The notes under the pieces were generated by a model, which saw only the letters and a list, made by a program, of their open reading frames with translations, ran no database searches and had not been told where the DNA came from. Below are positions 1 through 7,581 of a DNA stretch of 64,000 nucleotides, piece by piece. The position numbers were made by a program, and so were the translations under genes. The stretch's first letter is position 1; each line of letters opens with the position of its first letter. The DNA comes from Aeromicrobium sp. Sec7.5 (GTDB lineage Bacteria > Actinomycetota > Actinomycetes > Propionibacteriales > Nocardioidaceae), in assembly GCF_036867135.1 (NCBI RefSeq), contig NZ_JBAJIJ010000002.1, positions 248,001-312,000 on the forward strand, in the 5' to 3' direction.

Positions 1-173
1 CGGGCGAACCCGAGGTCGCCGGGGTGCGACATCAGGTAGCGCAGTCCGCGCTCGTTGAGCAGCCGCACGGTGTAGGTCGAGTCGATGTCGCCCGCCGCGC
101 TGCCGTCGTAGGCCTCGAAACGGAACGGCATCCCGTGTCGCATCAGCTTCTCGAGCGCTGTCGAGATCGTCAT
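1..173 (-). CDS. Cyclopropane/10-methyl fatty acid synthase-type SAM methyltransferase (N-terminus only)
   Basis: The gene runs off the left edge, so only about the first 58 residues are visible. They begin MTISTALEKLMRHG and include FEAYDGSAAG and a run ending HPGDLGFAR. This matches the N-terminus of actinobacterial cyclopropane-fatty-acid synthase-like methyltransferases (UfaA1/TmsB type), which modify the double bond of phospholipid acyl chains using S-adenosylmethionine. Its ATG overlaps the stop of the upstream FAD oxidoreductase as ATGA, so the two are translationally coupled. That pairing is typical of the enzymes making 10-methylstearic (tuberculostearic) acid. The catalytic domain lies outside the window, so the product assignment rests on the N-terminus and the neighbour. 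Confidence 0.68.
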   Translation of the reverse strand, partial: MTISTALEKLMRHGMPFRFEAYDGSAAGDIDSTYTVRLLNERGLRYLMSHPGDLGFA

Positions 174-1528
174 GAGTTCCGCACCGCCTTGTCGTACAGG
201 TTGGTCAGTCGAGCGTCGGGGTCGTAGCGCTCGCGCAGGGAGTCGATCGCCGCCGTGCCGTAGAGGTCCGCGAACGTCGCCTCGTCGTAGAAGGCCTCCG
301 AGTAGAGGGACTTGTGACCGCCGAGCTCGTGCACCTTGGACTCGACGGCCCGGTTGACGCTGCCCGGCGCGGCGTCGGCCGGCACCTCGACGGTGCCCCA
401 GAAGCCGACGTTGACGTAGATCGCCCCGGTCTCGAGCGGGTAGGACGACCACTCGCGCGTGGTGCGCAGGGGGCAGAGCCACACGGGCCGCATGCCCACC
501 TCGGCGTCGAACCACGCGAGGAACTCCGGCAGCGCCTCGAGCGGCACCTCGATGTCCTGGATCACGCGTTCGCGGCCGGGCACCTTCTTGATCTTGTCGA
601 GCTTCTCGATGATGCCGAGCTTGGTGTCGAGGCCCACGAGGCGGTGGTAGACGTCGCTGCGGCGCCACCGGCGCGGCCAGAGGCGACGGACCCAGGGGGT
701 CTGGGCGCCGAACGCGCCGGAGCACCAGAACCAGTCGGTGTCCCAGCGCCAGAGGTAGTCGTGGACCGTGAGCCCGTCGGTCTCGAGCTCCTGGACGGAG
801 CGGTAGTAGATCTGCTGACGCGTGTAGTCGCTGACGTCGATCGGGGCGTCGGTGAGCTCGGCGAGGGTCAGGTAGATCTCGTCGGGCGTGAACGCGGTGC
901 CGTCGACGCCATCGACCTGGCGGCCGTCGTGCTCGCCGGTCTGGCCGATCTCGTGGATGGCCTTGACCGCGTCGTCGGCGGAGTCGAAGCGCACGTGGCG
1001 CAGCGAGACGCGCTCGGGCACCCGCTCGAGGCGGATGCGCAGGCGGGTGGCGTACCCGAGGCTGCCGTAGGAGTTCGGGAACGCCGTGAAGAGATCGGCG
1101 TGCTCGCCGTCCGGGGTGACCGTGAGGATCTCACCTGACCCCGTCAGGACGTCCATCTCGAGGACCGACTCGTGCGGCAGGCCGTTGCGGAGCGACGTGG
1201 ACTCGATGCCGAGGCCCGTGACGGCACCCCCGAGCGTGATGGTGCGCAGCTGCGGCACGACGAACGGCATGAGCCCGTGCGGGAGGGTGGCCGCCACGAG
1301 GTCCTCGTAGGTGCACATGCCCTGGACGTCGGCGGTGGCGGCGTCGGGATCGATCGCGATGACGCCGTCGAGTCCGGACACGTCGAGGCCCGGGGCGGTG
1401 GTGGCCGTGCGGGGGCGGAACAGGTTGGAGGTGCGCTTGGCGAGCCGCACCGGTGAGCCCGGCGGGATCGCGGCATAGGACTCGCGCAGTCGATCCAAAG
1501 ACTCCTGGTGCGCGCTCCATCCCTTCAC
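170..1528 (-). CDS. FAD-binding oxidoreductase (TmsA/BfaA-like, fatty-acid methyl-branch reductase)
   Basis: This 452-residue protein starts at a GTG and has the PCMH-type FAD-binding fold in its first ~180 residues. Visible motifs are RPRTATTAPGLDVSGLDGVI, GMCTYEDLVAATLPHGLMP and the flavin-loop stretch ITLGGAVTGLGIESTS. The C-terminal half resembles DHCR24-like oxidases (WLCPLR, ETGAIYVNVGFWG, YDPDARLTNLYDKAV). In Mycobacterium and Corynebacterium relatives this enzyme reduces the methylene intermediate made by the paired methyltransferase, giving 10-methyl fatty acids at the membrane. The ATGA overlap with the downstream methyltransferase supports that role. A more general FAD-linked oxidase function cannot be excluded. 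Confidence 0.75.
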   Translation of the reverse strand: MKGWSAHQESLDRLRESYAAIPPGSPVRLAKRTSNLFRPRTATTAPGLDVSGLDGVIAIDPDAATADVQGMCTYEDLVAATLPHGLMPFVVPQLRTITLGGAVTGLGIESTSLRNGLPHESVLEMDVLTGSGEILTVTPDGEHADLFTAFPNSYGSLGYATRLRIRLERVPERVSLRHVRFDSADDAVKAIHEIGQTGEHDGRQVDGVDGTAFTPDEIYLTLAELTDAPIDVSDYTRQQIYYRSVQELETDGLTVHDYLWRWDTDWFWCSGAFGAQTPWVRRLWPRRWRRSDVYHRLVGLDTKLGIIEKLDKIKKVPGRERVIQDIEVPLEALPEFLAWFDAEVGMRPVWLCPLRTTREWSSYPLETGAIYVNVGFWGTVEVPADAAPGSVNRAVESKVHELGGHKSLYSEAFYDEATFADLYGTAAIDSLRERYDPDARLTNLYDKAVRNS

Positions 1529-1622
1529 GGACCTCAGACTAGGGCGTCGACTCGGCGGAGCAACAGAGTGCCGTTGCGCACAGCAACGATTTTCGCTGTC
1601 GGCAGAATCACCATCCCGTAGG

Positions 1623-2309
1623 TCAGGACAGGTGCCAGATCAGTGCCTCGCCGTCGCCCACGAGCCGGAGCCGGCCACCCGGGTCCGGGCAGCGCAGCTC
1701 GTCGCCCTCCGCGAGGACGTCGCCGTCGACGCTCACGCTCCCCCGCGTGACGTGGACCAGCAACCGGCTCACGATCTCGATGTCGACCGGTGCGACGGGG
1801 CGCACGACCTCCAGCCGGGCATCGGCGTGGACCGTGACCCCCTCGTGCCGGCCCGGCCCGTCGGGGACCTCGAGCGAGGCGTACTCCGGGGCGGCCTCGT
1901 GCCGTGAGCGCAGCATCGTCTGCACGAACACCAGGGGCTCGGTGGTCGAGGCGTTGCGCTCCGCGTGCTTCGCCCCCTCGCCCGCGCTGAGCCGCTGGGC
2001 GGTCCCGGGACGGATGACGCCGCCGGCGCCCGTCGAGTCACGGTGCTCGAGGGCACCTGCCAGCACCCACGTGACGATCTCCACGTCCGAGTGGCGATGC
2101 TCGTCGTACCCGGCCCCCGGCGCGACGGACTCGGTGTTGATGGCCACCAGCGCACCGAAGCCGACGTTGTCGGGGTCGTAGTGCGCCCCGTAGCTGAACG
2201 AGTGCCGGGTGGAGGTGCCGGCGCCGACCGTGAGGTACCGCTGATCGGCCCGGCGCAGCTCACGCCCGGAGACGTCAGGCCCAGAAAGATCAGGCATAGC
2301 CGAGGTCAT
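1623..2309 (-). CDS. Pirin family protein
   Basis: A 228-residue bicupin of the pirin/YhhW type. The N-terminal cupin (about residues 25-140) carries the metal-binding pattern DEHRHSDVEIVTWVLAGALEH with HRDSTG following, then GTAQRLSAGEGAKHAERNAS. The second cupin is more diverged, as usual for the family. Bacterial pirins of this size include quercetin 2,3-dioxygenases and redox sensors; the substrate cannot be told from sequence. The start overlaps the end of the upstream metallopeptidase gene by 20 bases, suggesting a two-gene transcript. An internal ATG four codons in is an alternative start. Confidence 0.85.
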   Translation of the reverse strand: MTSAMPDLSGPDVSGRELRRADQRYLTVGAGTSTRHSFSYGAHYDPDNVGFGALVAINTESVAPGAGYDEHRHSDVEIVTWVLAGALEHRDSTGAGGVIRPGTAQRLSAGEGAKHAERNASTTEPLVFVQTMLRSRHEAAPEYASLEVPDGPGRHEGVTVHADARLEVVRPVAPVDIEIVSRLLVHVTRGSVSVDGDVLAEGDELRCPDPGGRLRLVGDGEALIWHLS

Positions 2310-2640
2310 GGAGTCGGGCGTCGTCGATGCCGAAGTGGTGCGCGATCTCGTGCACCACGGTGATGTGGACCTCCTCGACGACGTCCTGCTCGGTCTCGCA
2401 GATCGCCAGGGTGGGCCGGCGGAAGATCATGATGCGGTCTGGGAGCACCCCGCCGTACGTGGTGTCGCGATCGGTGAGTGCCACCCCGTCGTAGAGCCCG
2501 AGCAGATCGGGGTCGTCCTCGGGCGCGTCGTCCTCGACGAACAGCACGACGTTGTCGAGCAGGCCGGCGAGCTGCGGCGGCAGCGATGCCAGCGCCGCCT
2601 CGGCCAGCTCCACGAAGCGGTCCTCGTCGACCTCGATCAC
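2290..2640 (-). CDS. Small zincin-like metallopeptidase
   Basis: A 116-residue single-domain protein starting at GTG. Near the C-terminus it has the zinc-protease motif HEIAHHFGID (HExxH followed by H/D), preceded by a hydrophobic VHITVV strand. The PDRIMIFRRP segment and overall length match the actinobacterial minimal zincin family (PF06262-like). Its substrate is unknown. It overlaps the pirin gene by 20 bases and is probably co-transcribed with it. The gene diverges from the SpoIIE-type phosphatase, leaving 44 bases for two promoters. Confidence 0.85.
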   Translation of the reverse strand: MIEVDEDRFVELAEAALASLPPQLAGLLDNVVLFVEDDAPEDDPDLLGLYDGVALTDRDTTYGGVLPDRIMIFRRPTLAICETEQDVVEEVHITVVHEIAHHFGIDDARLHDLGYA

Positions 2641-2684
2641 ACCATCATCCTGCCAGCCGGACCTTGCCTCACTAGAATCCGAGC

Positions 2685-4319
2685 GTGACCAGGGACGTCT
2701 TCGCGGCCGCCAGCCCCGAGCTGCGCGAGGTGCTCGACGCCGTGGACTGGCGCTCCACGAGCCTCGGGCCCGTCGAGTCGTGGAGCCCTGCCCTGCGGGG
2801 CGTCGTCGACATGATGCTGCACAGCCCGTTCCCCATGACGTTGCTCTGGGGCCCGGAGTTCGTCCTCGTCTACAACGACGCGTACATCGAGATCATCGGC
2901 GGGAAGCACCCGGTGGCCCTGGGGGCTCCCTCGCAGGAGATCTTCGGCGAGGTCTGGAACCAGATCGGACCGATGATGCAGGAGGTCGCCACGACCGGCC
3001 AGGGCCAGCTGCTCGAGAACGGGCTCGTCCCGCTCGAGCGGAACGGCTTCCTCGAGGACTGCTTCTTCACGTTCGCGTACTCGGCGGTCCGGGGCGAGGA
3101 CGGGCGGGTCGAAGGAGTGCTCGACGTCGTGGTCGAGACCACGCGCGCCGTCCTGGGGCGGCGGCGACTCGAGGTCCTGGCCCGGCTGGCCGAGTCGCTG
3201 GCCGGCGCCACGACGCTCGACGAGGTCAAGCGGCGCGCCCTGCGGGTGTTCCGCGTGTACGACGACGACGTGATCGACGTCGAGCTGCAGCTGTCCGACT
3301 CCAGCAGCGTCGACTGGTCCGGCGAGTCGCACTGGGAACCGCCTCGCCCGATCTACGCCGGCGAGGTCGTCACCGACACCTCGACGGACGGGCGCGAGAT
3401 CATCTGGGCGGCCCTGGAGGCCGACGGCGAGGACCTCGCGGCGTCGACCTTGGTGATGGAGCTGAACCCGCGCGTCCTCCTCGACGACGACCTCATCGAC
3501 TTCGTCCGCCTCGCCGGATCCGTCGTCGGCCGCGCTTTCGGCCGGGCTCGTGCCGAGGCAGAGGAGCGCGACCACGTCGACCAGGAGCGCCGTCTCAGCG
3601 AGACGCTGCAACGCAGCCTCCTCAGCAGGCCGGCCCAGCCCGACGGGCTGGCCGTGGCCGTTCGGTACTTGCCGGCTGCGGAGGAGGCGCAGGTCGGCGG
3701 CGACTGGTACGACGCGTTCTGCCTGCCGAGCGACGACCTGTGCCTCGTGATCGGGGACGTCACGGGGCACGACCGCGATGCCGCTGCGGGCATGGCCCAG
3801 CTGCGCAACCTGCTCCGCGGCGTGGCCGTGACGGCCGACGGCTCACCCGCCGAGATCCTGTCGGCGGCGGAGCGAGCGGTGCAGAGTCTCGGGATCGAGA
3901 TCTTCGCCACGAGCATCGTCGCCCGGGTCCAGCTGATCGACGACGCCCACTTCAGAGCGGCGACGCTGCGCTGGTCCAATGCCGGGCACCCGCCGCCCGC
4001 CGTGATCGAGCCGGACGGCTCGGTGCGCATCCTCGATCGCCACCCCGATCCCCTGGTCGGCATCGGTGCCTGGGACCGGGCTGACCACGTCGAGACCCTC
4101 GCCCCAGGGTCTGCGGTGGTGTTCTTCACCGACGGCCTGATCGAGCGCCGCGGCCAGTCGATCGACGTGGGCCTCGCCTGGTTGGAGCAGGCACTCGAGG
4201 GTCAGCAGCACCTCGGCACCGAGGAGCTGTGCGACCTGCTGATCGGTCACATGCCACCCGACATCGACGACGACGTCGCGCTGCTCGTGCTGAAGGTCGA
4301 AGCCGCCGCCCCGGTCTGA
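2685..4319 (+). CDS. PAS-sensor PP2C/SpoIIE-type serine phosphatase
   Basis: A 544-residue soluble protein starting at GTG. Residues ~20-150 form a PAS-like sensor (LLWGPEFVLVYNDAYIEIIG, then a CFFTFAYSAVRGEDG strand pair). Residues ~165-300 form a GAF-like linker. Residues ~310-540 are a SpoIIE/PP2C domain with VGGDWYDAFCLP, LVIGDVTGHDRDAAAGMAQL and FFTDGLIERRG, which carry the metal-binding aspartates. Such proteins dephosphorylate anti-sigma-factor antagonists in partner-switching stress pathways. No anti-sigma gene lies next to it here, so its target is unknown. It converges with the SnoaL-like gene with almost no spacer. Confidence 0.86.
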   Translation: MTRDVFAAASPELREVLDAVDWRSTSLGPVESWSPALRGVVDMMLHSPFPMTLLWGPEFVLVYNDAYIEIIGGKHPVALGAPSQEIFGEVWNQIGPMMQEVATTGQGQLLENGLVPLERNGFLEDCFFTFAYSAVRGEDGRVEGVLDVVVETTRAVLGRRRLEVLARLAESLAGATTLDEVKRRALRVFRVYDDDVIDVELQLSDSSSVDWSGESHWEPPRPIYAGEVVTDTSTDGREIIWAALEADGEDLAASTLVMELNPRVLLDDDLIDFVRLAGSVVGRAFGRARAEAEERDHVDQERRLSETLQRSLLSRPAQPDGLAVAVRYLPAAEEAQVGGDWYDAFCLPSDDLCLVIGDVTGHDRDAAAGMAQLRNLLRGVAVTADGSPAEILSAAERAVQSLGIEIFATSIVARVQLIDDAHFRAATLRWSNAGHPPPAVIEPDGSVRILDRHPDPLVGIGAWDRADHVETLAPGSAVVFFTDGLIERRGQSIDVGLAWLEQALEGQQHLGTEELCDLLIGHMPPDIDDDVALLVLKVEAAAPV

Positions 4320-4320
4320 G

Positions 4321-4704
4321 TCAGTCGTGCTGGCGTGCGAAGGCCTCCCGGATCGGTGCCGTGTCGTAGACGATGTGCAGGGTCGAGATGCGGCCCTCGG
4401 CGTCGAGCTCGGCGACGTCCACCACGGTGAACGGCGCCGGATCCCCGTTGGCGAGCGTCCAGTCGAAGTCGAACCAGAAGCTGATCACGGGCAGCTCGTC
4501 GGTGCCGCCGAGCATCGTGGCGCGCAGTGTCAGCACGGACTGCGCCGTGTCAGCGAACAGGGCTGGGTAGAACTCGGCCGCCGGCATCGTCCCGTACAGC
4601 GGCGAGTCGACCATGCCGTCTGCGGCGAACAGCGACACGACCTCGTCTGCGTCGGCCGCCCGCAGGGCATCGAGGTAGCGGCCCACCAGCTGGTCGACGG
4701 TCAT
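4321..4704 (-). CDS. SnoaL-like/NTF2-fold protein
   Basis: A 127-residue protein taking the ATG of MTVDQLVGRYLDALRAAD as start. Upstream in-frame codons exist but lack family similarity. It shows the SnoaL/nuclear transport factor 2 pattern: an N-terminal helix, DEVVSLFAADGMVDSPLYG, then strands with VISFWFDFDW and a closing ISTLHIVYD. These cone-shaped domains serve as isomerases, hydrolases or ligand pockets; no specific reaction can be assigned. It ends two bases from the phosphatase stop on the opposite strand. Confidence 0.72.
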   Translation of the reverse strand: MTVDQLVGRYLDALRAADADEVVSLFAADGMVDSPLYGTMPAAEFYPALFADTAQSVLTLRATMLGGTDELPVISFWFDFDWTLANGDPAPFTVVDVAELDAEGRISTLHIVYDTAPIREAFARQHD

Positions 4705-4792
4705 GACGCCATCCCACCACGGCGCCGCCCGCGATCGGCCCGACCGCCGAGAATCGAGCAAATCCGCTAGGGCTATGCTGTTCCGGCGTCAC

Positions 4793-4865
4793 GCCCCGTT
4801 CGTTTAGCGGCCTAGGACGCCGCCCTTTCAAGGCGGTAGCGCGGGTTCGAATCCCGTACGGGGTA
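4793..4865 (+). tRNA. tRNA-Glu (anticodon TTC)
   Basis: A 73-nt cloverleaf. The acceptor stem pairs GCCCCGT with ACGGGGT, followed by a discriminator A. The anticodon arm is CCGCC-CTTTCAA-GGCGG with anticodon TTC. The T arm is GCGGG-TTCGAAT-CCCGT. The 3' CCA is not encoded. Its 3' part is read on the other strand as the C-terminal codons of the adjacent integrase, marking it as an integration site. Confidence 0.93.
4812..4865. other. Putative attachment site of the tRNA-Glu element
   Basis: The integrase reading frame continues into the 3' part of tRNA-Glu and ends inside it. Its last codons spell PVRDSNPRYRLERAAS, a peptide that recurs in actinobacterial integrases when they are translated across an attB-type tRNA site. 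This marks one end of the integrated element. A second copy of the tRNA 3' segment was not found elsewhere in the window. Confidence 0.6.
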
Positions 4866-6092
4866 CTTCAGCACATCGCCAGCGGTTTCAGCGGGACTGT
4901 CCAAATCCGACATCTTCGTCGAGTCCAGAGTTTCCGACTTGGGCAACGTACGGGCAACGCCAGCTTCGAGCCGCTGCGCTGTGCGCGCCGCATCGAGGGC
5001 ATCGGCAACCTCATCGAGACGGTTGTCGAAGAGGTGTCCGTAGGTGTCGAGCGTCATCGTTGCCGAACCATGCCCAAGCATCTGCTGGACCACCTTCACG
5101 TCAGCGCCGGACGCGATCGCAAGGGACGCCGCTGTGTGTCGCAGCTCGTGCGGATGAAGGTCCGGCACGCCGATCTCGGCAGCAGCTACCTTGAACGGTC
5201 GACGAAACGTGGACACGCGCATTGCTTCACCGCCGCGGATCCCCCCGAAGACGAGGTCCTCGGCGGCCTTGCCGTCAACGTGCGTCCGCAGGTCCTCTAT
5301 CAAGAACCGCGGGATAGGGACGGCACGACGTTGATGGGACTTCGGGGTGCCCCACACCATCCCGTGGCCTTGCACGGGCGTTACCGACTCCGCGATCATG
5401 GCGCGCCGCGTGCCCAGGTCGAGCCGCACGACCCGAAGCGCGGCCATCTCGCCGAACCGTACGCCCGTGTACGCGAGGAACAGGATCACGAGTCGGTAGA
5501 GCTCCATCGTCTGTTCCTCAGCCGATCTGTACTTGCTGACCTCGGCCGGCAGAGCGCACGCGTTCGCGAGGGCATCGACCTGTGCATGAGTTAGATACCG
5601 GTGCTCATGTCGCAACAGCCTGGGAAGGTTCACGCCGGCGGCAGAGTTTCGACTGAGCCGGCCATCCTTGACGGCCATGTCGAGCATGAGCGAGAGCACG
5701 CGGTGGATCTTGCGAACTGACGCGGGCGACTGCATCCCCGTCAGCCCGGTCACCCACGACTGGACGTCACTGTGTGACACCGAATCGAGCGTGACGTGAC
5801 TCCATGTCGGTAGGACATGCTTACGGAGGACGCCCTCATACCGGTTGAGCGTTGTCAGCTTGATGTGAGTCTGAGCGGCAAGCCATGTGGCGGACCAGTC
5901 GCCTATGGTCACGCGCGCCAAGGTTGGGTCAACGAAGCCGCCCGTCATCTTGGAGTTCTCGACCGTCACGAGAAAGCGGTCTGCATCGACCTTTCGCTGG
6001 AAGGTCTTGTTGCGTTGCTTACCGGCCGGCGTCCGGTAGTGCACGCGCCAGACATGCTTGCCGTCGCGGCTGCGCTTCTCGATGCTCGCCAT
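4812..6092 (-). CDS. int: Tyrosine-type site-specific integrase
   Basis: A 426-residue integrase. The N-terminal arm-binding domain begins MASIEKRSRDGKHVWRVHY. It is followed by an SAM-like core-binding domain (~residues 65-150) and a catalytic domain (~165-380). The catalytic residues are visible: R in YTGVRFGEMAAL, H-x-x-R in HPHELRHTAAS, H in VQQMLGHGSATM, and the nucleophile Y in LDTYGHLF. The C-terminal ~17 residues are encoded within the tRNA-Glu gene. The gene lies next to an excisionase, the standard layout of an actinobacterial integrative element. It catalyses integration at the tRNA. Confidence 0.95.
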   Translation of the reverse strand: MASIEKRSRDGKHVWRVHYRTPAGKQRNKTFQRKVDADRFLVTVENSKMTGGFVDPTLARVTIGDWSATWLAAQTHIKLTTLNRYEGVLRKHVLPTWSHVTLDSVSHSDVQSWVTGLTGMQSPASVRKIHRVLSLMLDMAVKDGRLSRNSAAGVNLPRLLRHEHRYLTHAQVDALANACALPAEVSKYRSAEEQTMELYRLVILFLAYTGVRFGEMAALRVVRLDLGTRRAMIAESVTPVQGHGMVWGTPKSHQRRAVPIPRFLIEDLRTHVDGKAAEDLVFGGIRGGEAMRVSTFRRPFKVAAAEIGVPDLHPHELRHTAASLAIASGADVKVVQQMLGHGSATMTLDTYGHLFDNRLDEVADALDAARTAQRLEAGVARTLPKSETLDSTKMSDLDSPAETAGDVLKYPVRDSNPRYRLERAAS

Positions 6093-6136
6093 GTGTCAAC
6101 CTCCTCACAGAAGTCTCGAGGGCTCAAAGCCACGCA

Positions 6137-6361
6137 TCAAGCCCCACCTGAGCCGCTGTGGACAGACTGCTCCTGCAACCAGCGGATCACGTCACGTCGC
6201 CAGTAGCGCACCGCCCGTCCCACGCGAAAGCCTTGAGGACCGACGCCTTGATGCCGCCAGTAGCGCAACGTTGCAACGGGTGCCCGCACAATCGCTGCCG
6301 CCTCGCTGATGCTGAGCAGCTCATCTTCCTCGGGGACTGAGTTGATGTCATTCGCGGCCAT
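6137..6361 (-). CDS. xis: Excisionase-type helix-turn-helix protein
   Basis: A 74-residue protein with a MerR/HTH_17-like motif: LLSISEAAAIVRAPVATLRY, then WRHQGVGPQGFRVGRAVRYW and RRDVIRWLQEQ. Small proteins of this type directly upstream of a tyrosine integrase act as recombination directionality factors. It lies 44 bases upstream of the integrase on the same strand, consistent with one transcript. A plain transcriptional regulator is the alternative. Confidence 0.85.
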   Translation of the reverse strand: MAANDINSVPEEDELLSISEAAAIVRAPVATLRYWRHQGVGPQGFRVGRAVRYWRRDVIRWLQEQSVHSGSGGA

Positions 6362-6686
6362 TGTCTGCTCCTAGCAATCCGACCCGTTTCATCGTCAGGC
6401 CTCCGAGGCGCGGCGCAGTGGTCATCGTCCCGGTTGTCCTGCTCACGCAGACGCCCAACCGCTGCCCGGTCGTGACGGCGTCACGTGCCTTTTCGGCGAC
6501 CTGAGGTTGCACGACCGACCTACCGACGCTTCGACGCGGCCGGCGACATGCTTGACATTGCGGGGGTGGGGCCACGGTCCATGAAAGGTATGTGCCGAGC
6601 TGATCGGTCCAGGGCTCGCGGCCTGCAGAGAGCCGGCTGCCACGGCGACGGTTGTTCGCTTCCCCGCGAAACTTCCGCCTGATGTG
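6362..6686. other. Intergenic region upstream of xis, no gene seen
   Basis: About 325 bases separate the excisionase start from the end of the Abi-like gene. Open frames here lack protein-like composition. The region presumably carries the promoter for xis-int, but no convincing -35/-10 pair stands out. Confidence 0.4.
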
Positions 6687-7412
6687 TCACCACTGAAGTC
6701 GAGGATCTTCGCGTGCCAGTCGTCGAAGTGGGGTGCGCGCTGCGACCAGCGGCGGCAGAGCTGGGTCGATTTTCGCCACCAGCGAGAGGATGTCGTTGAG
6801 TCGGTGCCGCACGTTGACTGCCAAGAGACTGTCGTGGTGAGCGACCCGGTTGCGCAGTTTGCGAAGCGTCTCCAGTTGCTCGCCTATCGCGACGCGACCT
6901 GCGTCGCTCGAGTCGGCGTATGGGAACGCCTTGGAAATCGCGTTGGCCCAGAGGTGTCGCTGCCTTGCGTCGGATTCGAACAGGGTGAACGGGCGAATGA
7001 TCTTGACCCACGTCCCGAACATCAGTTGGACGAGGACGTCGTCATGCACGGCACCTTTCGCGTGTCTCGGATGCCCGGACGGCCTCTCGCGAGCTTCTCG
7101 TGTCGCCCGATCTCTTGCCTGAGCGAGCGGAGTCCCGAGAAGTTTGTAAAGCACCGGCGCCGCTGCGCGATCGGCGGTCCATTCAGGCGAGTAGCCCTCG
7201 GCCGAGTTCCAGGCCGATAGCTGAGGATCCACAGCGTTACGAACCGCGATCTCCACGAATGAAATCTGAGCATGGAGAGCGCCCGCCAACTCCGTCGCCC
7301 AGAGGTACAACTCCAAGGCGCGTTCCTCATCGTTCGCGCCCGCCCGAAGGTATGTCTGTAGCCGTGCGGGACCAAGCAATGTCGACAATGCGCTTTGACT
7401 GGTCACGAGCAT
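6687..7412 (-). CDS. Abi-family (HEPN-type) protein, candidate abortive infection factor
   Basis: A 241-residue helical protein. The first ~60 residues contain LGPARLQTYLRAGAN and ALELYLWATELAGALHAQIS, typical of the Abi-like family. A VQLMFGTWVKIIRP segment lies mid-protein. The C-terminal third has LRKLRNRVAHHDSLL, an R-x4-H arrangement as in HEPN ribonucleases. Family members (AbiD/AbiF-like) abort phage infection by degrading RNA. It lies between the excisionase and an unrecognised three-gene operon in the integrated element, a usual place for defence cargo. No antitoxin partner is evident. Activity against phage is inferred. Confidence 0.72.
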   Translation of the reverse strand: MLVTSQSALSTLLGPARLQTYLRAGANDEERALELYLWATELAGALHAQISFVEIAVRNAVDPQLSAWNSAEGYSPEWTADRAAAPVLYKLLGTPLAQARDRATREARERPSGHPRHAKGAVHDDVLVQLMFGTWVKIIRPFTLFESDARQRHLWANAISKAFPYADSSDAGRVAIGEQLETLRKLRNRVAHHDSLLAVNVRHRLNDILSLVAKIDPALPPLVAARTPLRRLAREDPRLQW

Positions 7413-7465
7413 GACGGTATCGTCCTAAACAGCGAGCGCCGGGCTTGGACCGACGCAAACACTCC

Positions 7466-7495
7466 AGAATCCCCTCGCTTCGGCGGGGGGATTCT
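7466..7495 (-). terminator. Hairpin between the A-B-C operon and the Abi-like gene
   Basis: A perfect inverted repeat pairs AGAATCCCC with GGGGATTCT across a 12-nt loop, with a GC-rich upper stem. It lies 87 bases beyond the stop of gene C on that gene's downstream side. There is no strong U-tract, so it may be a weak terminator or an RNA-processing structure. Confidence 0.5.
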
Positions 7496-7581
7496 TGTGT
7501 GTGCATTGGCGGCGCGGAACGAGATCACGGGATTCGATGAGCGAGCGGTAGCGGCGAGCTTCCCGGCGATGAACGAATCAA

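Noticed and set aside
314-1138. Long plus-strand open frame opposite the FAD oxidoreductase
   Set aside because: It is a high-GC antisense frame with repetitive Val/Gly/Asp composition, while the minus strand encodes a recognisable enzyme.
2637-3770. Long minus-strand open frame opposite the SpoIIE phosphatase
   Set aside because: Composition is that of a codon-bias shadow; the plus strand has clear PAS and PP2C motifs.
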